From an uncultured Tissierellia bacterium (GTDB lineage: Bacteria; Bacillota; Clostridia; Tissierellales; Tissierellaceae), in the NCBI GenBank assembly GCA_946402705.1, contig CAMIXG010000011.1, positions 1-49,991 on the forward strand: a stretch of 49,991 nucleotides of DNA, written 5' to 3'. Made by a program: the position numbers and the translations under genes. Numbering within the stretch: position 1 is the first letter of the stretch; every line of letters begins with the position of its first letter. Under the pieces are notes generated by a model. The model did no database searches and was not told where the DNA came from. It saw only the letters and a program-made list of their open reading frames with translations. Positions 1 to 10,100 of the stretch are shown in pieces.

Positions 1-15
1 ATATCTTAAGATAAG

Positions 16-42
16 AGAGAGGTGATAACACCTCTCTTTTTC
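16..42 (+). terminator. Intrinsic terminator of an upstream gene outside the window
   Basis: A perfect 9-bp stem (AGAGAGGTG at 16-24, CACCTCTCT at 29-37) with an ATAA loop is followed by a run of T. No gene precedes it inside the window, so it presumably ends a gene to the left. Confidence 0.85.
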
Positions 43-152
43 TATGTAAAAAATAAATAAACTCTCTCAAATATGTATAAAATAGCCATTAATAGCATAA
101 AATAACTGTATCTACAAAGCCTAAAATAAAGGGGTTTCTTAGAAGTAAAAAG

Positions 153-181
153 TTGAATATAATCAATAGATGATATAATAT
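153..181 (+). promoter_or_regulatory. Candidate sigma-A promoter for the 2207-residue SLH protein
   Basis: TTGAAT (153-158) and TAATAT (176-181) are separated by 17 bases; a TATAAT overlaps at 174-179. Initiation near 188 would leave a leader of about 125 bases before the ATG at 314. Apart from this and the terminator at 16-42, I see nothing else in 1-313. Confidence 0.55.
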
Positions 182-313
182 GTAGATATAAAGACTAATC
201 GTAACTTATACTAATCAGGGTTCAAATCAATTAAAATTCAGTGGAAAAAATGTAATAAAGACATTAAAATCACATACAATATAGAATTACATTTTCATTA
301 GGGAGGGTGTTTA

Positions 314-3300
314 ATGGAAAGGGTAAAATTTAGGAAAGTAGCCTTGCTGCTTTTATTTGTTATGCTCTTAAATAGCGTAGCAGTGTTAGCAGGAGTCAAA
401 GCAGCTGGCGAGGAGAAACTAAAGGTTAAAATTAGTTTTGATATTGTAGGTGAAAAAGGGACATTAATAGGAGAGGACAAACAAGCAGTAGACTTAGAAA
501 TTGACAGTAATGGAGAAATTTCGCAAAATGATATTTTGACTAATGATGCAATCTTATTTGATTTACCAACAGATATTTTTGTTATTAGGGAACAAAATGT
601 TGATAAGAATGAAACAAATGAAGAATATAAGGCATATATAGCATCAGATAAAAAGAAAAATACAGGAAAATTATATTATATAGATGTAAAAAGAGTTAGG
701 GAAATTTGGAGCAAGGCATTTGTAAATTTTGACTCGATAGAGGGACAAAAAATAAAATTTAGAATAGATGGGAAAAAATTTGACTCATCAGCTCAGGAGT
801 ATGTTGAGGATATAGTTTTTAATTTGGGAAATAGGGCTATATTGAAGAATGAATACTTTGTGGATACTAAGAGCGATGAAAAATACAATAAAAATAATAA
901 AAATCTAGTGTCTATAATGGGTTATTATAATGAAGCAGGAAGTAATTTATATAGAAAAGATATAAGGGAAAATAAGATTCCTAGAGCCAATATGACTACA
1001 GAAGAGTTAAAGAAGTTTTTAGATAAAAAGGAGAACTTATTACACGAATTTAAAGACAATCATAATTTTAACCTAGTAGGATACACTATAACTGGGGGTT
1101 ATCTTTATAATTGGTCAGGTACAAATGATGATAAAGTTGCTAAAATTGCAGAATCAGAATATGAACTTATAAAACTTATAGGTATAGATAGATTTGTATT
1201 TTTAAAAAGTAACAAAGACTTTCGTGGATTAGTTAGACAAACTAACACTGAAAACCCATATATTTATAATTATAAAAAAGATTATGATGTTAAATATGAA
1301 AATATAAATGATTATAAATTTACTTATGAATTCGAAAAAGATCAGATGACTATTGGTTATATAGAAAACCTAGGTAATCTTTCGAAAACAGGAATGACTA
1401 AGGCAGAAGAAAGTCAGATAAAAGAACTCTTGAAAAATTGGAATGTAAGAGTTGGAAAAGTTACTAAGGAGAATATTGAAGAAGATGGAGTAGCAACAAA
1501 AAATATAAAAGAAATATATACCTTTATAGATGATGAAGATGAGAAGGTAAAGCTTTTATATAATCTTATGAAGGAAGAAATTGGTTCAAATATTACAAAT
1601 GAAATTTTAATGGGAACTTTTAATGAAAATAAGGTTAAGGCTGATAATAATGAAGAAAGGCCAAAACTTGAAAATGAGAAAGAACAACTAGATAGGGCTG
1701 TAACAAAGCTAGAGACTAAACTGAATAATGTTGAAGTAGGCTCAATTTTCTATTCAAAGGATGGTTTTGATCAAGGAAAGAATCTTATTAAAAATGATGA
1801 AAAAATCATACCATTTTCTATAAACATGGCAGAAAGATTTGAAACAAGTAGACACTATGAGTATAGAAAAGAAATAATAGATAACTATTATTTAGAAATG
1901 AAAACATCAGGCATATTAAAGAATAAACTGCCTATAGAAAATGCAATAGATAGAATAAGTGATGAGCAAAAGAAACTTACAGAAAGTGAAATAAAACTTG
2001 AAGCTGAAAAAACTAATTTAGAAAAACTTAAAGAAAAGGCTAAAGTAGTAGTAGATGAAGAAACTATAGATTTTGATTTAGACTTAATAAGTAAACTAGC
2101 CAAACTTGAAGTACCAGAAAATGCTGAAGGTGGAGCTGGAGTAAAAAATGATATTAAGAAGTTTGATACAGTAGAAAAGATAAAAGCAGATGAAAACATA
2201 GATAACGTTAAAAAAGTGGGAAAAATAAATCAAGAAGTAGAAAAGGCAAATGAAAATATAGATAAATTAAATCTATTAGAAGATGCTAAAAAGTTAGAGA
2301 CTTTAGGTGAAATAGCTATAAGTATAGAAGAATTAAATATAAAAATAGGTGATAACACTACTGGTGTGAATAAAGAAATAAAAGAATTGAACACAAAGAT
2401 TAATGACATAAATACTTTATTAAATGATATTAATGGTGATATAACTGATTCAAACTCAGAAATTATTAGACTAGAAGATCAAATTCAGAATTCTAGGGAT
2501 ATAATAAAAGCAGAAAATAACAAGATAGATCAAGCCGTAGGAAATGAAGATGAAGATAAGAAATCAAGAACAGACAAAGAAAAAGAAATGTTTAAGGATT
2601 TTGCTAAGTATAGGGGAGAAGTAAATTACTATGTATCAGAATTTTTAAAGCTTAGAACAGACATGGAAAATGCAGAGGCGGATTTAGAAAATCTTGATGA
2701 AAATGCAACTGAAGAAGACAGGGAAAAAGCGGAAGCAAAGTTTGAAGATGCTAAAGAATCTTTAGGTAAAATCGAAGATGAACTTATGAAATCCCTAGGG
2801 GAGCTTGAAACAATAGTTGCAACAATTAAGTATTATATAGTTGAGGTAGAAAAAAATGATGGGAAAAAAGATAAAGCTGATTTAGATGAGAGAATGGATG
2901 CTTTGAGAATAAAAAGAGACAGATTAAAATCTAGATTAGAGGAATCTATAAAAAATATAAGAACTGATGTGAAATTTGTATCAGGAGACTTTGAAAAATT
3001 TATATCTTTTGACTACCCAGTTATAGCAGATGTGACTAAAACAAACTTAGATGCAGTAAAAACTGAATTAAAAAAATATGAAGGTTTAGATATAAAAATC
3101 GATAGTGTAGATTATAAATTGGAAACAGAGTCAAAGCATATAATTGATTTAATAGACAAGCTTAGATTAGAATTGGAAAAACCAGAGGCAGAACAAGAAG
3201 ATATTGATACTAAGATAACTGCTATAAATACAAGTATATCTGCTTTTAATACAGAGAAAGATAAGGTTAAGACAAAATCTAATGAAGTGGCTAATCAAGA

Positions 3301-6300
3301 TATAGAGATTTATAAAGCAGATGGAAGTAAAGAAAATGTTAATGTAAAAGATTTACTAGAAGAAACAAAGAAAAGTTTAGATGATTTAGAGAAAATAATT
3401 TATAAGGAAAATGAAAGAATCTTTACAATAGATAGTATAAGTAGTGAAACTTATGATCCAGGTAAAGTTATAAAAAATGATGACTTGGCAAATGGAGTTA
3501 ATTTTCAACTTGTTTATAGACCAAGTAAGAACAATGACACAGATGGGGATAAGCTAGAAAATGTAGAAGATTTTAATAGAATTCCATGGATTAAGTATGA
3601 AAAAATTGAAAGAGAAGATCTTGACCCAGATGAGAGAACAACTGACAAATATGGTTATATTAATATAGAACATATAGGTGGTTATTATAAAAATGGTAAT
3701 GGAGAGCTAAGTAGCGAAAGCCAAAGATATGGAAACTATTGGATGTTTAATCCAAATATATCAGGAGATGCTAGTAAGGCTAAGACTATGAAAATAAAAA
3801 CTCCAAAAGATCTTAAGCTATTAATCAACATGGATAGTATAATAGGTGAATTGGAAGCTAAAACTCCTTTCCCTGATGGTTATGCATTTGATATGAAACT
3901 TGCCTATGTAAAACTTGATAGTGAAAGTGGAACAGATTTTATATTCAGAAATGAATTAGTAGATAAAAAAGCTAAAGATGGAGATATATTCACTTTAAAA
4001 GATGGAAACTTATATATTTATCAGAACTCAAAGGATAAATTAGTTGATTTAAAAGATCCCAAGGCATCAGAAATAGCTGATGAGGATATTAAAAAACTTA
4101 CTAAGATAACACTAGTATTTGAAGACGAGTTAAATAGAGAATACACAGTTAAATATCAAGATAATACTGGAAAAGATATACTAGAGCCAGTAGTTATAAA
4201 GGGATTAATAGGTACAACTTTTAGTGTAAATGCTCCAGATACAATAGTTATCAAGGAAGAAGTAAAAAATGAAGATGGAACAGTAGCTTATAAGTATACT
4301 AAATATTCTAATCCAGATAAGACATCACAGCAAATCACTTTAAATGATAATGGTACAGTAATAGTATTTAGATACTCTAAAAAAGAAGCTAGTAATGAAG
4401 ATGAATTCAAGAAAAATAAGCTTATACCAGGATATGAGTTAAAAGATGATAAGCTTGAAAAAATTGGTGAAGAAACTAATAAGGAAGAAGGCTCTAAGAA
4501 TCATCAGTCTAAGCAAAATGAGGGTCAAGTAAAATTAAATATAAGATATCAAGGCTTACAGGTTTGTAAAGTGCCAAATTGTTCAGAACATAAGACATTA
4601 GCTAGTAAGTATAGAAAATATACACCAAATACTAGTAGAAATAAGATACATTCACAAATGTTTATAAACGAGAATGAAACTATAAATGTTAAAATCAAAC
4701 CGTTTGCAGACAAGTATGGAAGAAACAAACTAGATGGTTATGGTATTGATGATAACTACCCACCATATCAAGTTAGTATTAAGGATGATATAAGTAATTT
4801 AAGTATAGATATCACCAAGGAAGATATTGGTGGAAAGGCTGAAACAACTTTAAATCTTTATGAATACTTTGCAATGCCACATAATGGAGTAAAAGATTTT
4901 GACTATAAGATAGGACACAATATTTATCATAGGGAAAAACCTGAAGATTCTTATGGAGACAAACCTCTATATAAGGCAAATATAAGCATACCATTTAGGA
5001 CAAACTCACAAGGACATCTAAATGCACCAACTATGAGTTTTACAAATCTTATATTTAAAATGTGGGATAAATATGGAGACTTTGCTCAACATAAAAATGA
5101 TCCAACTAAAAATGAAAATAGGTCTTTTGATAAGTTGGCAATAAGAAAATTAAATAAAAATTTGGAAGAAGAAGTAATAGTAGTTGTAGAGCATGATGGA
5201 AACTTAAAGGCAAAAGAATTACAACCAGTAGGTGAGGCAACAAATCATTATAAATTCAACTTTACTTTAATAGAGAAAGAACAGTGGTATAAATATATCT
5301 ATCAACTGGAAGAAGTTCAAAAAGATTTGGAGTTATACACAACAGTTAAGCCAAATACTAATGAAAATGATCATAGAGATATAATATTTGATTATTATTT
5401 CACTGGAAATCCAAAACCAACAGAGCCAAATTTAAAAACAGCAGACTATACAGTAAAATATTTAGACCAGGATGGAAGGGCTATATTCCCAGAATATGTG
5501 CAAGCTTTAGAAATTGGTACAATATTAAAGATTAAAGAAACAAGGCAAAATTTTGATGACTATATATTATTTAAAACAAATCCGAATAAAGAAGAATTAG
5601 AAATCCAAGAAGATGAGTCTAAAAATATAATAGAGCATTATTATTATAATAAAAATACTCATACTCAGGTTAATTATTATGCAAATGGAGGAAGTTTTGG
5701 TAATGGAAATGTAAATGATATTACAAATCCTGAAAAAACAGAAAGAAAGGTAATTGCCAAACTTGGTGGACTACTAAAACCATATAATCCAGCAGATATA
5801 TATAGGAGCGGATATAACTTCAAAGGTTGGACATTAGACTCACCAACAGGTGAATTAGTAAGTGATGATAAACTTGTTGAAAAAGAATTAAAATTATATG
5901 CTAAGTGGGAAAAAAGAACTGATTCAACTATTACCTTCCATAGTAATGGTGGAGAATTTAATGATAATAGTACAATAAAAACAGTTACTGGAAGACCAGG
6001 AAATAAGGTTGGAGATTACACACCTTCAGTTAGAAGAAGTGGATATAGTTTAGATAAATGGACTCTAGAATCTTCAGGAGGGCAAGCTGCTACAGATAGG
6101 ATATTAAAAGAAGGAGAATACCTAGATGTATATGCACAGTGGAACAAGGATAGTAATGGTGGTGGCGGTGGAGATAAGCCAGATCCAATAAAACCAAAAC
6201 CAGAACCAGAACCAAGTAAACCAACAGATAGAAAAGGTAGAGAAATAGGCAAGGTTTTAGAACCAAAGATAGAATATGAACTTAATAAACAAGATCATTT

Positions 6301-6937
6301 TGCCTATGTAAAAGGATATAAGGATAACACAGTACAACCAAATGGATATATAACACGTGAAGAAGTTGCTATGGTGTTTTATAGACTTATGGAAACAGAG
6401 TATAGAGAAGAAATAGAAACTACAAATCATAAATTCAATGATGTTAAAGCAAATAGCTGGTCTACAAAAGCTATAGCAACCTTAGCAAATGGAGAACTTT
6501 TAAAGGGATATCCAGATGGAAGCTTTAAACCACAGGGTAAAATGACTCGTGGAGAGATATCAAAGGTTATAGCAAGATTTACTGATACCATAGTACTTGA
6601 AACACAAATGCCAGATGTTATAAATCATTGGGCAGAAGATTATATAAACACAGTGGAAAATAAGGGCTGGGTAAAAGGTTATGAAGATGGAACATTTAGA
6701 CCTAATGAACTACTAACAAGGGCAGAATTTGTCACAATGGTAAATAGCTTGTTAGATAGGAAGGTTAAACAGGAAAACATATTACCAGGAGTTAAGACAT
6801 TTAAGGATTTAGATATGACAAAATGGTACTATGAACAAATAACAGAATCCGTAAATGGACATGATTATGAATTAGAAAGATTAGTAGATGGAACTGAAAA
6901 ATGGATTAAACTTGTAGATACTCAGTATCCAGATTGA
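314..6937 (+). CDS. Giant SLH-anchored surface protein with coiled-coil rod and InlB B-repeats
   Basis: Secreted 2207-residue protein. The start ATG follows AGGGAGG at about 8 bases. Residues 1-27 form a signal peptide (basic start, hydrophobic core, then VLAG). Residues about 442-1035 are rich in Glu/Lys/Leu with heptad-like spacing, suggesting a long coiled-coil rod. Two MucBP-like stretches begin near 1276 (YTVKYQDNTGKDI) and 1710 (YTVKYLDQDGRAI). Two InlB B-repeats lie near 1784-1867 and 1870-1943 (NGG...GW...LYAKW pattern). A Gly/Pro-rich linker (about 1945-1985) leads to SLH motifs (about 1990-2152) with ITREE, MTRGE and LTRAE signatures, then a partial fourth SLH-like tail. SLH domains in this family bind secondary cell-wall polymers, so the protein should be non-covalently wall-attached with its N-terminal part outward. 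C1418 and C1423, followed by H1426, are the only cysteines I noticed. The ligand or partner is unknown. It is the largest of four adjacent paralogues. Confidence 0.9.
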   Translation: MERVKFRKVALLLLFVMLLNSVAVLAGVKAAGEEKLKVKISFDIVGEKGTLIGEDKQAVDLEIDSNGEISQNDILTNDAILFDLPTDIFVIREQNVDKNETNEEYKAYIASDKKKNTGKLYYIDVKRVREIWSKAFVNFDSIEGQKIKFRIDGKKFDSSAQEYVEDIVFNLGNRAILKNEYFVDTKSDEKYNKNNKNLVSIMGYYNEAGSNLYRKDIRENKIPRANMTTEELKKFLDKKENLLHEFKDNHNFNLVGYTITGGYLYNWSGTNDDKVAKIAESEYELIKLIGIDRFVFLKSNKDFRGLVRQTNTENPYIYNYKKDYDVKYENINDYKFTYEFEKDQMTIGYIENLGNLSKTGMTKAEESQIKELLKNWNVRVGKVTKENIEEDGVATKNIKEIYTFIDDEDEKVKLLYNLMKEEIGSNITNEILMGTFNENKVKADNNEERPKLENEKEQLDRAVTKLETKLNNVEVGSIFYSKDGFDQGKNLIKNDEKIIPFSINMAERFETSRHYEYRKEIIDNYYLEMKTSGILKNKLPIENAIDRISDEQKKLTESEIKLEAEKTNLEKLKEKAKVVVDEETIDFDLDLISKLAKLEVPENAEGGAGVKNDIKKFDTVEKIKADENIDNVKKVGKINQEVEKANENIDKLNLLEDAKKLETLGEIAISIEELNIKIGDNTTGVNKEIKELNTKINDINTLLNDINGDITDSNSEIIRLEDQIQNSRDIIKAENNKIDQAVGNEDEDKKSRTDKEKEMFKDFAKYRGEVNYYVSEFLKLRTDMENAEADLENLDENATEEDREKAEAKFEDAKESLGKIEDELMKSLGELETIVATIKYYIVEVEKNDGKKDKADLDERMDALRIKRDRLKSRLEESIKNIRTDVKFVSGDFEKFISFDYPVIADVTKTNLDAVKTELKKYEGLDIKIDSVDYKLETESKHIIDLIDKLRLELEKPEAEQEDIDTKITAINTSISAFNTEKDKVKTKSNEVANQDIEIYKADGSKENVNVKDLLEETKKSLDDLEKIIYKENERIFTIDSISSETYDPGKVIKNDDLANGVNFQLVYRPSKNNDTDGDKLENVEDFNRIPWIKYEKIEREDLDPDERTTDKYGYINIEHIGGYYKNGNGELSSESQRYGNYWMFNPNISGDASKAKTMKIKTPKDLKLLINMDSIIGELEAKTPFPDGYAFDMKLAYVKLDSESGTDFIFRNELVDKKAKDGDIFTLKDGNLYIYQNSKDKLVDLKDPKASEIADEDIKKLTKITLVFEDELNREYTVKYQDNTGKDILEPVVIKGLIGTTFSVNAPDTIVIKEEVKNEDGTVAYKYTKYSNPDKTSQQITLNDNGTVIVFRYSKKEASNEDEFKKNKLIPGYELKDDKLEKIGEETNKEEGSKNHQSKQNEGQVKLNIRYQGLQVCKVPNCSEHKTLASKYRKYTPNTSRNKIHSQMFINENETINVKIKPFADKYGRNKLDGYGIDDNYPPYQVSIKDDISNLSIDITKEDIGGKAETTLNLYEYFAMPHNGVKDFDYKIGHNIYHREKPEDSYGDKPLYKANISIPFRTNSQGHLNAPTMSFTNLIFKMWDKYGDFAQHKNDPTKNENRSFDKLAIRKLNKNLEEEVIVVVEHDGNLKAKELQPVGEATNHYKFNFTLIEKEQWYKYIYQLEEVQKDLELYTTVKPNTNENDHRDIIFDYYFTGNPKPTEPNLKTADYTVKYLDQDGRAIFPEYVQALEIGTILKIKETRQNFDDYILFKTNPNKEELEIQEDESKNIIEHYYYNKNTHTQVNYYANGGSFGNGNVNDITNPEKTERKVIAKLGGLLKPYNPADIYRSGYNFKGWTLDSPTGELVSDDKLVEKELKLYAKWEKRTDSTITFHSNGGEFNDNSTIKTVTGRPGNKVGDYTPSVRRSGYSLDKWTLESSGGQAATDRILKEGEYLDVYAQWNKDSNGGGGGDKPDPIKPKPEPEPSKPTDRKGREIGKVLEPKIEYELNKQDHFAYVKGYKDNTVQPNGYITREEVAMVFYRLMETEYREEIETTNHKFNDVKANSWSTKAIATLANGELLKGYPDGSFKPQGKMTRGEISKVIARFTDTIVLETQMPDVINHWAEDYINTVENKGWVKGYEDGTFRPNELLTRAEFVTMVNSLLDRKVKQENILPGVKTFKDLDMTKWYYEQITESVNGHDYELERLVDGTEKWIKLVDTQYPD

Positions 6938-6942
6938 TAAAA

Positions 6943-6970
6943 AAGGAGTGGGAGACCACTTCTTTTTTTA
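6943..6970 (+). terminator. Intrinsic terminator after the 2207-residue SLH gene
   Basis: A 9-bp stem with one G-T wobble (AAGGAGTGG at 6943-6951, CCACTTCTT at 6956-6964), a GAGA tetraloop and a T run follow the stop codon closely. Confidence 0.85.
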
Positions 6971-7004
6971 TGTAACAATATTCTATATTTAGGGCAAGAA
7001 AAGA

Positions 7005-7033
7005 TTGGGTAATGAGAGTAAAGGTGATAAAAT
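7005..7033 (+). promoter_or_regulatory. Candidate sigma-A promoter for the second SLH gene
   Basis: TTGGGT (7005-7010) and TAAAAT (7028-7033) are 17 bases apart. This places the start of transcription about 110 bases before the chosen start codon at 7149, downstream of the preceding gene's terminator. Confidence 0.5.
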
Positions 7034-7148
7034 ATAACATAGACTATTGTAGTAATATATGAAAAATCAAAGAAGTGTTAATATTATTAGACAAAACTAA
7101 CTATCACAAATGAAAATTAATATAATACTTTCAACAGGGGGAAAGAGC

Positions 7149-10100
7149 ATGAATAAAAGATATTCGCAAGTAATTGCAATAATATTATGCATAATATTAA
7201 CCACTACAAATATGACAGTATTTGCCAGTGGAGATTTTATTAGTAATGGTGAGAAGTTAAAGGATAATATTGAACAGGAAGATGCCTATGTGGAAGTTAC
7301 GATAGAGCATAAATTACTAAGTGGACAGGAAGGTCATGAAGAACATTTACCAAGTAGGAGTAAAAAATCTTATATAAACCTTGCTCCTGGAGGAGATACT
7401 GGGATAAAGGACTATCTTGATTTAGGGGAAATTGAAGAGGATATTATAAATGGTAAATATATATACTCCTTAAAAGAGATAGTGATAGGAGAACTTAAAA
7501 TATCATCAGAAGATTATAGGGAGAATAAAAAATTAGAAGACCTTGGTATAGAGAATAATGACTATAATTTGTTTTCTAAGTCTAGTGACATGAAGATATA
7601 CTATAGTACAGAGATTAAAGATATTGAAAAAACTATAGAGATTAAATTAGTTGCAGAAGATAGCTACCACAAAAAAATAAGTTTTGAAGATAAATTAAAG
7701 TTTAATGTAATCTATAGTAATGAAAATGCTAGTTTAGATACAAAGTATGAAATAGAAAATGGTAAAATTAAAATAGCCATGGTAGACGAAAATGTGATTA
7801 TAGCCAGTGGTGTAAATGAGAAAAACTATGAAAATTATACTATTGATCTTGTAGAGAAAAACGGAAATGATTATAGTCTAAAACTTGTACCTAATAAGAT
7901 TAATAGGGATGTAGATGGTAATTTCTTATTTGGGAAAGTAGATTTTGAAAATGACTATAATAAGGAAAACTTAAAGAAGTCTATAGGGCTTAACCAAGAT
8001 GACTCAATAGTTATTGATGGAAAAATGGTTAAGGAAAATATGACTCATTCTGTGATTAATAGATCTGATAAGGTAATGGATAATGGGGATTTTTATTATA
8101 ATGATGAAATTAAATTAGATATAGATAATAAGAAGTCTAAATTGACAGAAGTGGTTTTAGGAGAAAGATATGAAACAGAAAAAATATTTGTTGATTGGTC
8201 AGAGAAATTAACAAGCAATGTAGTATTAGGTCAAGAAAAAGACAGTATATTTAAATTTAAATTTGACTATAAGAGAAAAAGCTATAATGTAAAAGTAAAT
8301 GATGGTGCAGTTAAGAAATATGATGTAATGCTAGAAGATACTAAAGAATTAGAATTCGTAAATGAAAAAATAAAATCTATAAAGATAAAAAATGGAGATA
8401 AAGAAGAGCAAATTTTAGGGAAAAAAATAGATTTAGAACAACTTGATGAAAACTCTATAATTCTCATAGAAACGCATGAAGGTCTTTCTATAGGAGAAGT
8501 AAATTATAAGGTAAAGGATGTAAATATGAACTCTCAAGCCTTTGTAGGAGAAAGAAGTTTTAAGGGTTTAGAGGGAACAAAATTGAAGCTTGCTCCAATT
8601 AGACAACATGATTTTAAAGCAGGAGATAAAGTTATTCTAAAAGATCATAAATTGATGGAAGCTGAATTTAAAGATGTAGAATTAAAATATAATTTAGTGA
8701 TAGACTTTAAATTTAATAAAAATGACAGACCCATGTATAAAGTTTTACATGTGACAAAATATGGAGATAATACAGCTATAGGTGGAGAATATAAGATTAA
8801 ATCTGAAAATGTAAATGAATTCAAAATTTTACATGAAGAATATATAGAAACAGATTTTAATAAGTCAGCAAGGGCTAATCCTAAAAATTTGAGTGATAAA
8901 GGTTTTGAACTTATAGATTCAAAAGATTTACCTTTTAGTAGAGATGGAAAATTGATAAATGGTGGAGAAATAGAAGGTCTTGAAGGTTTTGATGTAAAGT
9001 ATGTAGCAGATAAGGTAGAGGAAAAAATTGATGGGGATACAGTATATATATATTCCTATAAACAAGTTGAAAATCAGATAGGAGAAGCTCTAAAGTTGAA
9101 TATAATGGAAACTTTAGATGGAGAAGTTTATACATCTGCTATTTTAACCTACCCAAGATATAATTACGATTACCAAGTTACCATAGAGGGTCTTGGTAGT
9201 AGAAATACTTGCTATGCTAATAAAAAGGTTATAGAATATTTTGATAGCAATTATGGAGTAGTTAAAGGTTCTAGCAAATTTGAAGATGGAAATTTAATAT
9301 TTCAAGTTAAGGCAGCTCAAGGAAACCCAGGAGACTGGTTTCCAAGGGCAAGGAATATGATAAATGATTACTTTATAGGCTTAGAACTTAGGTATGAAGA
9401 TGCAAGTGGTAATGGAAGTACTTGTGGTAAAGAGAAACTTTTTGAGGAAGTAAATTTAAATGTTAAAAAGTTAAGTTTAAAAGAGGATGGAAATTTTGAA
9501 GAGTTACAATATCCAGTGGAAAAGATTAGTGGATTAAAGGGTTACAGTCAGGATTTAGAACTGCTAAATATAGGAAAACTTACAAATTCTAAAATCAGTA
9601 TTGGAAAAGATAACTATAGGTATAAACCATACAAAAATAGTGGAAAAACTTCAAATGATTTTATAGGTATTTTAGATGAAAACTATAAACAGATAGAAGG
9701 TTCAAATGGTGGTATATTTGGACTTGATACTAGTGAAATAGAGTTTGAAAGAAATAGGGAAATTTTTGTAGTATATGAAAAAGACCTTGTTGAAGTAGAT
9801 CCAGTACAAAACTATAAAATAAAGGTAAGTGAGTTTAAAGTTAGACCAGAATATATGAAAAATAATATATCAGGTTCAGATTTGGAATTTATACCAAAAG
9901 TCTATGAAGATGGAAGTATCCTTATAAAAGATGAGGCAAGGATAAGTCTTCATTATGATAAGTTTTTAGAAAGTCTAGAGCATGTATATAAAAATACAAT
10001 AAAGAGTTTAGAGTTAGATATAGATACACATTTTGTAGTAGATAAATTAGCAAGTGCTACAGATGAAAATAAGGAAGTAGCAAGGCTGGAAATAGAAAAG

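Noticed and set aside
7110..7148. Upstream ATG for the second SLH gene
   Set aside because: No ribosome site precedes it, and the extra residues disrupt the signal peptide start. ATG 7149 has AGGGGGA at 7 bases.
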